From the NCBI GenBank assembly GCA_900128395.1, contig LT649263.1, positions 1 through 52,241 on the forward strand: a stretch of DNA of 52,241 bases, given 5' to 3'. This document shows positions 10,405 through 19,859 of this stretch, piece by piece. Source of the stretch: Stramenopiles sp. TOSAG23-2. Its lineage: Eukaryota; Sar. Position 1 is the stretch's first letter; each line of letters starts with the position of its first letter. Made by a program: the position numbers and the translations under genes. A model generated the notes under the pieces. It searched no databases. It worked only from the letters and a program-made list of their open reading frames with translations, and was not told the DNA's origin.

Positions 10405-11870
10405 ATCGTTGCTTAATTAAATATTATCAAATAAACAAGCAGAGAAAGCAGCTGATAGGACCAAAATGTATTTAAATATAATTAAATACAAAAACTAAGT
10501 GTAAACAATAATTATCTAGCACTAAGAGAAATTTAAAATGCGTGAAAAATGACAACAATATAAACAAAAAAAAATGTGTTTTTCGTACAAAAAAACTATA
10601 AACGTATATATATATATGTATATATAATGTACATATAATATATATACTTTTCGTATTGACAAAAGAAATATCAGTTGCCTTTGTTCAAACAGTTCGTAAA
10701 TATGTTATGTCTTAATAATTTTTCTATACTCTTTTATATACATATATGTGTCAATATGTTTAATTGTTTATTGATTTTGTTATTATTAGTATACCATTTA
10801 TTGATTGTATCACATTTAAAATATTATACATTGTGCCATTATTATTTGCAACATTTCTTTCTTTCTTCATCATAGCTATAGCACCCATCAAAACAGAATA
10901 GTGCAATACGTACAGTAGCACAGTACAGTACAAGTATACAATAGTACTTTAATTAGATAAATTATTAATAAAATACCAGATACCACAGGTAGTTTTATTA
11001 TTTTCCAGATGGATTGTCGATGTCGCCGCCCGATAAAGTTGTACTTACTAGAATATAAGAAACCACCCACGCACCACACAGAAACCTACATAGCCAGCTG
11101 GGCCAGGCGGGGGCCACACAGGACAATAGCTACTGTAATCGCTATTTTAATAGTAATACTATTAGATAATAGACGACTAGAGTTTTTTCCTAGCAAGCTG
11201 GCCAGCTGGCCCAGCTGGCAAGGTGCCAAAGTGTTTCTTGGTGCCTTTTTTATTTTTTCCTACTAGGTACGATGCCATTCCAGATTCCAGGCATTCCAGC
11301 ATTCTGGCATTCCAGCATTCCAGCATTCCGGTTCTCCTTGTCAGGGTACTGGCAAGGAAAATCTCTGGTGTCCAGAGTAATTCCTGGCATTCCTGGCATT
11401 CCACGCATTCGGATTATTTTTTCAATCAATATTGCAATATACTGTATAGTGCTATACTATTAATTAATAATGCTGTACTCTGTACTATAATATCCTCTCT
11501 AGAGTGCAACTTAAACTACCACCGTACAGTAGTTGATGCAAAAAGCACAACTCGTCGATTTATTATATATCAACAACTCTAACTCCTCCTCTCTTTATTT
11601 CCAGGCTTTCTCTCCTTACCAGCTTACTATCTGGTACGGTATCAGAAAAAGAATAACATTTTAACATGTGAATAGTGTTGTTGTCACAGGATTTTATTTT
11701 ATTATTATTAGTTATGTGCTTATTAATTAATACCAGTATATTGATAGATGATATATGTAGTCACATCAATTAGTACATAACTGGTAATATCACCTTGGTG
11801 GAAATATATATATATTTATAAACTTTTTTTGTTCTGTGTCTGCATTAAAGTCCAAAGAATAACGTCTTCA
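10405..11870. promoter_or_regulatory. Long divergent promoter region between HECT ligase and phosphodiesterase genes
   Basis: This is the longest gene-free gap in the window. AT-rich sequence is interrupted by locally GC-rich blocks: CAGCTGGCC-type cryptic repeats near 11093-11120 and 11199-11224, and a GCATTCCAG array at 11275-11411. The shared 9-mer AGACGACTA lies at 11171-11179. A TACCAG/CTGGTA inverted pair lies at 11617-11636. Short open frames here have no recognisable content. The regulatory role is inferred from position and shared motifs. Confidence 0.45.
11275..11411. repeat. GCATTCCAG short-period array
   Basis: Imperfect repeats of GCATTCCAG, GCATTCTGG and TCCTGGCATTCC fill about 11275-11330 and resume at 11382-11411. 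The same motif appears in reverse-complement orientation upstream of the lipid kinase gene at about 33273-33330. Confidence 0.75.
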
Positions 11871-13517
11871 ATGGCTACAAACAGTAGCAACAATAATGGC
11901 AGTAGTAATGGAAAGAGTAATATTAGTATAGATAACAACTCCGACGATGAGAAAGATAGTTTTGATGATGGCGAAAAAGGAACTACATATAGTAATAATA
12001 GTAAAGTTTTTGTTAAGTCACAGTATAAGTCAGATACGTTTCCCGGTCCAGTACGGCGGAAACGAAGTAGTACTTTCGGCATGTCTAGTGTACATCAACA
12101 TAATTTATTGGAACAAATGAAAATTGGCTATAAAAAAGGTTTACCTATGATGCTATCAAACGATATGCTTGGTGAACTTTTAGAGTTAATTGTAACAGCA
12201 AAAGCAGTTAACAAAAAACAAACAAAACTTTATTTAAGTCACCAAATATCAGATTTCCAGCAAAACAATGGAAAACACATTACTCAAGAAAGTATTCATA
12301 ATACCCTGTACACATTCGGTGCCCTCAGTATGCCAACAAAGCGAAAGATGGCACCTAGGAGTAAAAAAAGAAGCGTTAAAGAGGATTTTCGTGGGGTGAT
12401 TATAAACGAAGATGAAATAGTAGAGTTACCTTTTTTCACTAACATGTTCCCACAAGATGTAAAGTTATTAAATGCAACAATAGAAAATATTAGATCTTGG
12501 GAATTTAACGTGTTTGATTTATTTAAGTCATTCGGTAGCGATAGTAAACTGACAATGCAATATGTTGGTATTTCGTGTCTTTCGCGATTTCGACTATTTG
12601 AGATCTTACCAATAGAAAAAGAAGCTGTTTGGGAATATTTAGGAAATATTGCAAACGATTATAAGTTAGTACCATATCATAACGCACTTCATGGTGTAGA
12701 TGTGATGCAAACGATGTACTCAACATTGTCAAATAATGTAGAAATGACTAGTAAGCTATCTAATGCAAATGTTTTTGCAATTTTGATTGCTGCAGCTGTC
12801 CATGATGTTGGTCACCCAGCAAGAAACAATCAATTTCTGATCACAACACAACATCGTTTAGCAACAGTATATCATGATCAATCTGTTTTAGAAAATTATC
12901 ACATAGCAAGGTCAATGGAATTAATGGAAACAGAAAAATGGTCTCTTTTATCCGGTTTCTTAAAAGATGAAACTTCTGATATTCGAGCGTTAATGATCAA
13001 AAGTATATTGCATACAGACATGGCAAAGCATGGAGACCTTGTTAGAAATTTAACATTAGATTTAGATCATGATGGATTAGATGCAAGATTACCTAAAAAC
13101 CATAATCGCTGTCTTAGTTTACTTTTACATGCAGCTGATGTTAGCAACCCATCCAAACAATGGAAAACATATCGAAAATGGACAGATAAAATCATGGAAG
13201 AATTTCGTGCGCAGTATGACGATGAGGAAGAGAGGGGTATTGGACACGGCTTTTTTGATCCAGACAAACCTATACCAGAATTTCAAATAGGATTTATACA
13301 ATTTGTCGTATCGCCTTTATTCACTCAAATCGATCAAATTGAAGGTATCAGCATGGATGTAGCTTTGCATCATCTGAAAAGAAATTTACAGGCATGGAAA
13401 ATGCAAGTATGCAATCGTCAATTGCTTCTTGAAACAAAGAAGAAAGCGCAAGAAAACAAAATTTCGAATTCTGTCGCTAGGAAAGGAAGTTTGCGCAGAT
13501 GCAATTCAGTTCAGTAG
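11871..13517 (+). CDS. 3',5'-cyclic nucleotide phosphodiesterase, class I
   Basis: Hydrolyses cAMP and/or cGMP to the 5'-monophosphate. Protein of 548 residues. A Ser/Asn-rich N-terminus of about 190 residues has no recognisable GAF, PAS or membrane segment. The class I catalytic domain covers about 190-525. Metal-site motifs are all present: HNALHGVD (about 270), AAVHDVGHPARNN (about 310), HTDMAKHGD (about 381) and HAADVSNPSKQW (about 420). FQIGFIQF (about 475) supplies the conserved glutamine that holds the purine. Nucleotide specificity cannot be told from sequence alone. The ATG at 11871 is the first in frame; the open frame extends 14 codons upstream without an ATG. It diverges from the HECT gene and converges on the secreted-protein gene. 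The lack of a regulatory domain suggests control by localisation or partners; that is inference. Confidence 0.92.
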   Translation: MATNSSNNNGSSNGKSNISIDNNSDDEKDSFDDGEKGTTYSNNSKVFVKSQYKSDTFPGPVRRKRSSTFGMSSVHQHNLLEQMKIGYKKGLPMMLSNDMLGELLELIVTAKAVNKKQTKLYLSHQISDFQQNNGKHITQESIHNTLYTFGALSMPTKRKMAPRSKKRSVKEDFRGVIINEDEIVELPFFTNMFPQDVKLLNATIENIRSWEFNVFDLFKSFGSDSKLTMQYVGISCLSRFRLFEILPIEKEAVWEYLGNIANDYKLVPYHNALHGVDVMQTMYSTLSNNVEMTSKLSNANVFAILIAAAVHDVGHPARNNQFLITTQHRLATVYHDQSVLENYHIARSMELMETEKWSLLSGFLKDETSDIRALMIKSILHTDMAKHGDLVRNLTLDLDHDGLDARLPKNHNRCLSLLLHAADVSNPSKQWKTYRKWTDKIMEEFRAQYDDEEERGIGHGFFDPDKPIPEFQIGFIQFVVSPLFTQIDQIEGISMDVALHHLKRNLQAWKMQVCNRQLLLETKKKAQENKISNSVARKGSLRRCNSVQ

Positions 13518-14147
13518 AAATATATATATGGTGTTTAAAATCTAAATAATTTAATATAGGTCTGATCTTTTTGGCTGCGAGTAAATACGTAAAATTTAAT
13601 TTACGCATAACATATATTTTTATATAATATACTCGTATAATATAAAATTATTTAAAAAATTAATTTAAGACAATTCCTACTCTCAAAAGAATACAGCAGT
13701 GACTAAGCCAATATTAATATCTATCTCACAAAATGTGTCAATAATTTCTGTAACACAGAAATTACCGAGATGAAAAATTTTACGTGGTAAATTTTTTTAT
13801 GATGTGTCTATTAATGACGAACACTAATTCTCAATTATGCATACTCAATCTCTAAGAAAAAAGGATTTAATCCTAATAAATGTATACAATATTTTTAATA
13901 AAGCTCTCATACCTCACCGCAAGCTAAATACTCTAGATATTAATTGGCACCAAGTAGGTACTCTGAAACCGGTACGACACACTCGAAGAAAGTTATGTGA
14001 ACAGTCCATAGGTTCGTATATTTCAAAAAATGGGACACGACCACTTTATTTTCCATGCAGTATCACATATATTATACGCTGGGTAATTATTTTCTAGAAA
14101 CACTTTTGAAATAAGTACAATGTTCACACTTATAGTGTGTCAAAATT
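13518..14147. other. Convergent intergenic region, no supported gene
   Basis: AT-rich 3' flanks of two convergent genes. An 86-codon open frame at 13837-14097 starts with ATG but shows no domain, signal peptide or compositional signal, so I do not call it. I see no exact copy of the upstream 9-mers here. Confidence 0.5.
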
Positions 14148-15278
14148 TTAATTCAAAACATTTTCAAAATCAATTTTTTTACTTTTAATTTGATTCTCTT
14201 TCAATAAATTTTGGAACATTTGATTTTGTTTAGGTATTTTCACATATTTAACCTGTTCTATCAAACGTTTATCATGCCGAATGATGCCTTTCGTAATAAC
14301 CATATCTATCTTTGTCTTATCTATTTCCCCCTCTAGTTTCTGCCTTTTTCTCTCTACTTTGGTTGTATTTTCTACTATAGGTTCTATGTAATCATTTATA
14401 AAACTTTCTCTAGTCATATTATTCCGGGCATTTGTAGATACTGTAGCATCATTAACAGCATTATAAACCTTTGGATTGAATTCTGCATTATTAATTGCTT
14501 GATTCATAAATTGACCATAATATTTAAAATATGTTGAATTTTGATGTTTCCTATGGTACAATTCACGTTGCTTCAATCGCTCTATTATCAACTGTTGGAT
14601 TTTAGTAACTTCATCTTCACCATTCTCAACATATACATGCTTGTATTTTCTAACACGTGCATAATCTTTTGATAATGAAGCATTCTTACGTGTTTCATTT
14701 TGCACCGCTTTAATATATGATGGCAACACTTTTTTCAATGCATATTCAATTCTTGATATATTTACTTGTTTTCTAAAAGATGCATCTTTTAAGTTTTCCT
14801 TCACTAGCGATAATAAAATTGTCTTCAAACTCCAGCGATGCTTTGGTATATATTTTTCATCATTGCATAATGGATATTTTGGTTTCCATATCGAGCCAGT
14901 GTCAACCATGTAATGGAAAAATCTGTTTACGGTGTTATTAATAATCGGGATTAAATATGGTACATCTTGTACATCTTCAAAACTGTCATCAGCATGTTTC
15001 ACATGTATACAAGTTGTTGTAACAATTTCATCTTGTTGTGGAGGTGTTGCTTCATCTTCTACTTCAGCAATTGTACCATTTGGTAATCGACGGTGCAGCA
15101 TTGCAAATCCATCTGATTCAACATAGAATAGATCATTCCCACGACGAGCATTTTTTTTTCTAAGAAAATGTTTTTTTAATAATATATGTGTCTCTTCACA
15201 ATTAATATATGGTACTAATTGACAACATGTAATACTAATTATAATGAAAGATAATATATAATATATATCGATTTTCAT
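14148..15278 (-). CDS. Secreted or lumenal glycoprotein of unknown function
   Basis: I do not recognise this 376-residue protein. The start is the ATG at 15278; the frame continues upstream only through non-ATG codons. Residues 1-27 form a signal peptide: a Lys near the start, a hydrophobic YYILSFIIISITCC core, and a likely cleavage region before EETH. No second membrane segment is obvious, so it is probably secreted or lumenal. At least eight N-x-S/T sequons are scattered along it (NGT, NNT, NIS, NET, NAS, NST, NMT, NTT), consistent with heavy N-glycosylation. The C-terminal third is rich in Lys and Ile and predicted helical. There is no catalytic motif I can name and few cysteines. It converges on the phosphodiesterase gene; its upstream gap holds the TACCAGGTA motif. 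Confidence 0.7.
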   Translation of the reverse strand: MKIDIYYILSFIIISITCCQLVPYINCEETHILLKKHFLRKKNARRGNDLFYVESDGFAMLHRRLPNGTIAEVEDEATPPQQDEIVTTTCIHVKHADDSFEDVQDVPYLIPIINNTVNRFFHYMVDTGSIWKPKYPLCNDEKYIPKHRWSLKTILLSLVKENLKDASFRKQVNISRIEYALKKVLPSYIKAVQNETRKNASLSKDYARVRKYKHVYVENGEDEVTKIQQLIIERLKQRELYHRKHQNSTYFKYYGQFMNQAINNAEFNPKVYNAVNDATVSTNARNNMTRESFINDYIEPIVENTTKVERKRQKLEGEIDKTKIDMVITKGIIRHDKRLIEQVKYVKIPKQNQMFQNLLKENQIKSKKIDFENVLN

Positions 15279-15883
15279 TTTCCTTCTTATACTATGAAGA
15301 GAGGTGGGAAACAAACTAAAACTCTAGTTTCAATATATTCTCCTTATATATATCCATTCATCTACATCTCTACGTTGAACATTTATCATTTACCTGGTGG
15401 TAGGTTATTACAATTATTATCGATATGTGGTATATGTACGTGTCAGAAATATTACAATAATTATTGATGAGCCCCGTTTGCACGTTTGTCCACTTTTTTA
15501 TTATAGTCTTTTCCACCTCTCTGTGTGTGCACCCTGGCTGGGCTGGCTCACTATTATAGAGCTACTAATTATTATTACCAGGTAGATATTATAACACGTT
15601 TACTCCTCGTATTCATCATAATCTAAACAATAGTATCTCCCTGCTAAGGCCTGCTACAGTGATTGTTGTATGTTCGTTACTTGATGAATTATTATTATTA
15701 ATATTTTTAACTCCTTTTTTATGTGAGAATAAATTTATATATATACAGATGTAACATATGTATATATTGTCTAATATATATGAATATGTTTTAATTACAA
15801 ACATAAACGGTATAGATAGATAGGTATATAGAAAGATAGATAGATATCATCTACGAATTATTTTATAAGATCATGGTGGGTAA
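15279..15883. promoter_or_regulatory. Upstream region of the secreted-glycoprotein gene
   Basis: An AT-rich gap with an exact TACCAGGTA at 15576-15584 and a near match, TACCTGGTG, at 15391-15399. AGATAGATAG-type microsatellite sequence lies near 15815-15846. Two open frames of about 62 codons (15397-15585 on the plus strand, 15616-15804 on the minus) look like AT-repeat translations. The regulatory call is inference. Confidence 0.35.
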
Positions 15884-16078
15884 AAAGAAATATGGAGCAG
15901 TAGAATCGCGTATGCTATGCAACGCTTGGGTTCGATAATACCAACAAAAGTGTTGGAAGGTTTTATTTACAAATTGGACGGTGCTGATGGCAATGGTTTT
16001 ATTGAATATGATGAATTTCGTGATGCCATATATGATCGTGGAGAGAGAAAACGCAATGCATCATATAAAGCAAAATAA
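15884..16078 (+). pseudogene. EF-hand protein remnant or small EF-hand gene
   Basis: From 15917 an ATG opens a 53-codon frame ending in TAA at 16078. It encodes a helix-loop-helix with LDGADGNGFIEYDEF, a variant EF-hand loop: Asp, Asn, Gly, Ile and final Glu align with Ca-ligand positions, but the first ligand is displaced by one residue. The same frame is protein-like upstream of the ATG (residues reading EIWSSRIAYAMQRLG) back to a TAA at 15881, with no ATG there. The calmodulin-like pattern therefore starts before the only usable start codon. This looks like the 3' part of a longer EF-hand gene whose 5' part is lost or lies in another frame, or an unrecognised first exon. It precedes the TPR gene on the same strand. 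Confidence 0.45.
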
Positions 16079-16510
16079 ATATGATACTCGTATGATATAA
16101 TCTCATGTACAAATAATAAAAAATTTATATAGTAATGATGGATATATATATGCATATATATTATGATATATTAAGCATATTACTTAACACGAGAAGTGTA
16201 AAATTATTATAAATTACGAACGTTCGTAGATTTTAAGCATCTATATATCATAATGAACCTGGTACAAAATGCTCCAAAAAAATCAACCACCATTATAATT
16301 ACTTGCTTATTATACCATCCAACTACTAATATTTACTAAAAAACTACTAAATTAAATAATAATACAGAATAATACATTACAATAATACATCATCTTCATC
16401 ATCATAGACAAAAAGGAGATACAACAATATTATAACATCATATTGTATGTGTGTATGTACAATATTATAATATATAGAAATATATATACATACATATATA
16501 TATATAAACA
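16079..16510. other. AT-rich gap upstream of the TPR gene
   Basis: This gap contains AT-rich and ATATAT microsatellite sequence just before the ATG at 16511, and a partial motif match CCTGGTAC near 16259. I see no gene. Confidence 0.4.
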
Positions 16511-17386
16511 ATGAGTGGATTATCAGGCTCTTTCTTCAATAATAATAATAACAATAGAAAACAAAGGATTCATAGCCATAATAATAATGTACATGATTGG
16601 ACAAATATATATAAAAAATTTGAGAATTTAAAAGATGATGATGATGATATGAAAGAAAAGAAAAAAGATGGAGATAAAGATTCAATGATGAATCCGATGG
16701 CTGGGTGTAATCACGATCATAGCGCTGAACGTGCTATATGGGATATGACATGGGATGATAAATTAAAATCATGCCGTGACTTTAGGGAAGAAGGTAATTA
16801 TTTTTTTCGTGAAGCGCAATTTGCCCGTGCTGCGGATCGATATCATCGTGCCTTAGTCTATTTTGAATATTGTATAGCAGAAACTGATAAAGAAGAAATT
16901 GAATATAATAATTCACGCTTATTGACATTATTGAATTATTCAATATGTTTAAAACGTTTGAAAAATTACAGTGATGCGCATAATAATCTAAGGCAAGCAT
17001 TACAACTTGATCCAACAAATGTAAAGGCAATGTATCATAAAGGTCAAATTTATCGTATAAATGATGAATTTGAGAAATCAAAGGAAATTTTAAGTAAAGC
17101 TTTAAAACTTGATGAAAGTAATCAAGCAATTATACGTGAATTGCATATTTTAAAATATAAAAAAATGGCATATGTACAAAATAGTAAAGACATTAGTAAA
17201 ACAATGTTTTCATTTGATAAAAAGAAGCATATTGATAATGAAAAGAAGACTGATATGGTGGAAGACGATATTAATGAAATTGTACAAAAAGAATTAGACA
17301 CAACTGATAATAGTTGGTTAAGTGGAGAAACAAAATTTGGTAAAAATCATATGAAAATTGATACATTATTATCATCCTCCACGTAA
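16511..17386 (+). CDS. TPR protein, co-chaperone-like
   Basis: Protein of 291 residues with an Asn-rich then Asp/Lys-rich N-terminus and three tandem tetratricopeptide repeats at about 90-215. The repeats are FREEGNYFFREAQFARAADR..., LLNYSICLKRLKNYSDAHNN... and AMYHKGQIYRINDEFEKSKE.... Spacing and sequence resemble the C-terminal TPR block of FKBP-type immunophilins, which binds Hsp90/Hsp70 tails, but there is no peptidyl-prolyl isomerase domain. A charged C-terminal tail follows. TPR modules bind peptides, so a chaperone-adaptor role is likely but inferred. The ATG at 16511 is preceded by an AT repeat. It converges on the AP-4 sigma gene. Confidence 0.82.
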   Translation: MSGLSGSFFNNNNNNRKQRIHSHNNNVHDWTNIYKKFENLKDDDDDMKEKKKDGDKDSMMNPMAGCNHDHSAERAIWDMTWDDKLKSCRDFREEGNYFFREAQFARAADRYHRALVYFEYCIAETDKEEIEYNNSRLLTLLNYSICLKRLKNYSDAHNNLRQALQLDPTNVKAMYHKGQIYRINDEFEKSKEILSKALKLDESNQAIIRELHILKYKKMAYVQNSKDISKTMFSFDKKKHIDNEKKTDMVEDDINEIVQKELDTTDNSWLSGETKFGKNHMKIDTLLSSST

Positions 17387-17791
17387 TAAGAAAAAGTACG
17401 AAGTATATTTATATATAGACGAAGCGTTCGTATTATTAATTTAAATATTTATTATTTTTAAAAATATGATAATTATGGCTTCTCGTATGATTTTGTTTAT
17501 TATACGAGTATAAAATATCAGTATCTATCTCATGATATTTGGTTTTATATAATTTATACGAGCCGTATAGACGGAGTGTTTGAAAATTGGAGAGAGAGAG
17601 ATGAGATAAAAATTTTGTGATATACGGAGTATGTACTCGAATGGTGTGTAAAAAATATATATTTTTAAATATTTGATTAAATCGTATTATTATATTAGTG
17701 TAAAATATCATACAATTTATATTTTAAAAATATATTGGTAAACTTTTATATATATATATATACTCTTTTCTCTCTCGTCTTCTTTTTTATT
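17387..17791. other. Convergent intergenic region, no supported gene
   Basis: AT-rich shared 3' flank with a TATATA run near 17747-17762. I see nothing coding and no exact upstream motif. Confidence 0.5.
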
Positions 17792-18226
17792 TTACTTCTC
17801 ACCGATTTCCATTAATTTTATAGGTTTCAACACATTGTTTTTATTAGTTTCAATGACACGTCCATTCATAACCATTTCATCCAATAAAAAATGTGCCTTT
17901 TCAATATTAAACATAATATCTAACTCACAAACATTCTCAAAATATTTATCAAATGTTTCTACTAAAGCGTGAATAAATTCTAATATAGCTAACTCGTTCT
18001 CTTGACCAGAGTCAACACCTACTATAAAAAACAATGATGCATATCGTCGATATATAACACGGTATTGTCGATGCTCCATAAATGAGCATTGCAGTTCGTT
18101 TCTTGATAGACATTTACGAATAACTTCACTTTCTAAAGCAACACGTTCCTCCATACTTAACCAAGAATAATAAGATGACAAACGTGTTTGACCTTGTTTA
18201 TTTACCATTAATACAAACTCAATCAT
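17792..18226 (-). CDS. AP4S1: AP-4 adaptor complex sigma subunit
   Basis: Small (sigma) chain of the AP-4 adaptor, which sorts cargo at the trans-Golgi network without clathrin. The 144 residues match the usual length of AP-4 sigma. The longin fold begins at once with MIEFVLMVNKQGQTRLS. Other hallmarks are CLSRNELQCSFMEHR, YASLFFIVGV, FIHALVETFDKYFENVCELD and the ending MVMNGRVIETN. The spacing and the NKQGQTRLS start favour sigma-4 over sigma-1, -2 or -3. The ATG at 18226 starts directly at the first beta strand. It converges on the TPR gene and diverges from the SGNH gene. AP-4 has been lost in several eukaryotic lineages, so its presence is mildly informative about the organism. Confidence 0.93.
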   Translation of the reverse strand: MIEFVLMVNKQGQTRLSSYYSWLSMEERVALESEVIRKCLSRNELQCSFMEHRQYRVIYRRYASLFFIVGVDSGQENELAILEFIHALVETFDKYFENVCELDIMFNIEKAHFLLDEMVMNGRVIETNKNNVLKPIKLMEIGEK

Positions 18227-18846
18227 TGTTAATTTATATATATATTATATGTGTATATGAAAAGAAAAAAAAAACTAAATATATATGTATATATATACCT
18301 TGATAATAAACTTTATGATATTTGTATACTATCTTTTTGATTGATAAAATACAAGAATAATATAAAATTTCTGTTACTACTATTTCCATTTCCATTCTCA
18401 CCATATATACTGTATTATTGTTATTTTGTATTATTTATTTATTTATTATTCATTATATCTTTCAACTACTCCTCGGAGTAATTCTTCTGGAGAGGAGCTG
18501 CTGAGTTTAGATTTGTTACATTGTAAAATGTGACCTTAATATATATCTAATATATAGGATATATTTATTCCTATCAGTATACTAAATGGTATACTTGAAT
18601 CAAGTGTTTTGAAGCGGATGGTGGACCTTAAAAATATCAAATTGTTGTTTTTTTTCTTTAAAATTGTTGTTTGTGCATCGTCGGTTTTTTCTTCAACTTG
18701 TTAATAATAAAAAAAAAGTTATACAGTATTAACTAATCCTGGTAAAGGTTGGTATGCAATCATTCATGTTTACATATACAAATTACATCTCATATATATA
18801 TAGCCTAGTTACGATAATAATTATTAGTATAAAACATATATTAATC
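18227..18846. promoter_or_regulatory. Divergent region between AP-4 sigma and SGNH genes
   Basis: AT-rich, with poly-A/T runs (18264-18273, 18648-18656, 18708-18717) and a partial motif CCTGGTA at about 18739. An in-frame ATG at 18754 lies inside it but is less likely than the ATG at 18847, which begins a signal peptide. No exact TACCAGGTA or AGACGACTA is seen. Confidence 0.35.
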
Positions 18847-19743
18847 ATGAAACAACATCATACTCATACACATTGTTATGCTTTTTTAATTGTATTTCTT
18901 GGAAATTTTTTTATTACAAATGCAATAATACAATGTGATAACTCTACAACTCATTGTCCAACCGGTGGGCAATGTTGTCAGGCAGAATATAGCCCAACAA
19001 CGTTTGGTTGCAAATTACCTAATCAATTACCATTTATTCAAGAACATAAAATTCGTTCTAATATGTATGAAAGAAGCCATGTAGCGGAACCACCACATCC
19101 TACTGTTGCATGTTGTATGCCAGGACCTGATCTTGAACCAAGTAATACACTACCTAACACTATGATATTAGGCGATAGCGTATCTATTGGATATACTGGT
19201 TATGTAGCCAAAAATTTAAATAATTTAACACAATTACAACATTCACCATGGGATGAACATGACGGTGGTGCAGGTGCTACTTCGGTAGGTGTTGCTTGTT
19301 TGGATAATTTTTTAAAAACTCAAAGACAGACAACAGTGAAATGGGACTTAATTATGTTTAATTTTGGACTTCATGATTTGGATAATAAAACATCTTCTGA
19401 AGTATTATATAAAGCACAATTATTAAATATTACTAATCGACTAATGGCAACAGGTGCCAAGTTAATGTTTGCATTAACAACACCATTTATGCCTTTAACA
19501 ACTATTGGTGACACAGTCGTTGCGGACTTAAATAGAATAGCAACAGAAATTATGACAAACAAAAATATTCCTATTTTGGATTTGCATAAAGTAATAACAG
19601 ATCATTGTGGTGAATTATATACATATTGCGATTGGTGCCGAAAAGAACCTTGTTCATATCATTATAATCAATTTGGTTATGTAGCATTAGGTAATGCAGT
19701 TATTGAGGCATTAAAAAAGATGTTGGAGGGGAGAAATTTGTAA
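18847..19743 (+). CDS. Secreted SGNH/GDSL-fold hydrolase-like protein
   Basis: Predicted esterase or acetyl-transfer type enzyme of 298 residues. The ATG at 18847 starts a signal peptide (basic/His start, AFLIVFLGNFFITNA core, cleavage near AIIQC). A Cys-rich segment follows, with CCQ and CCMPGPD, probably disulfide-bonded. The SGNH core begins with ILGDSVSIGYTGYV, giving the nucleophile Ser in the GDS block. NFGLHDL fits block III (Asn). The Asp/His end is represented by YCDWCRKEPCSYHYNQFGYVALG, where the D-x-x-H block is stretched by extra cysteines. Such enzymes deacylate lipids or glycans; the substrate here is unknown. A longer form from 18754 would add a second hydrophobic stretch. It converges on the ENOSF1-type gene, with only 116 bp between the stops. 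Confidence 0.75.
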   Translation: MKQHHTHTHCYAFLIVFLGNFFITNAIIQCDNSTTHCPTGGQCCQAEYSPTTFGCKLPNQLPFIQEHKIRSNMYERSHVAEPPHPTVACCMPGPDLEPSNTLPNTMILGDSVSIGYTGYVAKNLNNLTQLQHSPWDEHDGGAGATSVGVACLDNFLKTQRQTTVKWDLIMFNFGLHDLDNKTSSEVLYKAQLLNITNRLMATGAKLMFALTTPFMPLTTIGDTVVADLNRIATEIMTNKNIPILDLHKVITDHCGELYTYCDWCRKEPCSYHYNQFGYVALGNAVIEALKKMLEGRNL

Positions 19744-19859
19744 AAAAAGAAAGGGGCGAGAAATGGATTTTTTAAAATTTTTGTTTTGTAAATTGTGTAT
19801 TTTATCTTTCTTTGTAACGATCGTTTTTTTTTTTTATAAAAAAAAATATTAAATCTCTC

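Noticed and set aside
11009-11582. Overlapping open frames through the GCATTCCAG array on both strands
   Set aside because: Products are translated repeat (His/Ser/Ile periodic); several frames are open at once, as expected for a short-period array.
13837-14097. 86-codon ATG frame between convergent genes
   Set aside because: No signal, domain or codon pattern beyond chance; lies in 3' flanks.
15925-15940. GGTTCGA strings suggesting a tRNA T-loop
   Set aside because: No acceptor stem or anticodon arm can be folded around them; they lie in coding sequence. No tRNA or rRNA gene was found in the window.
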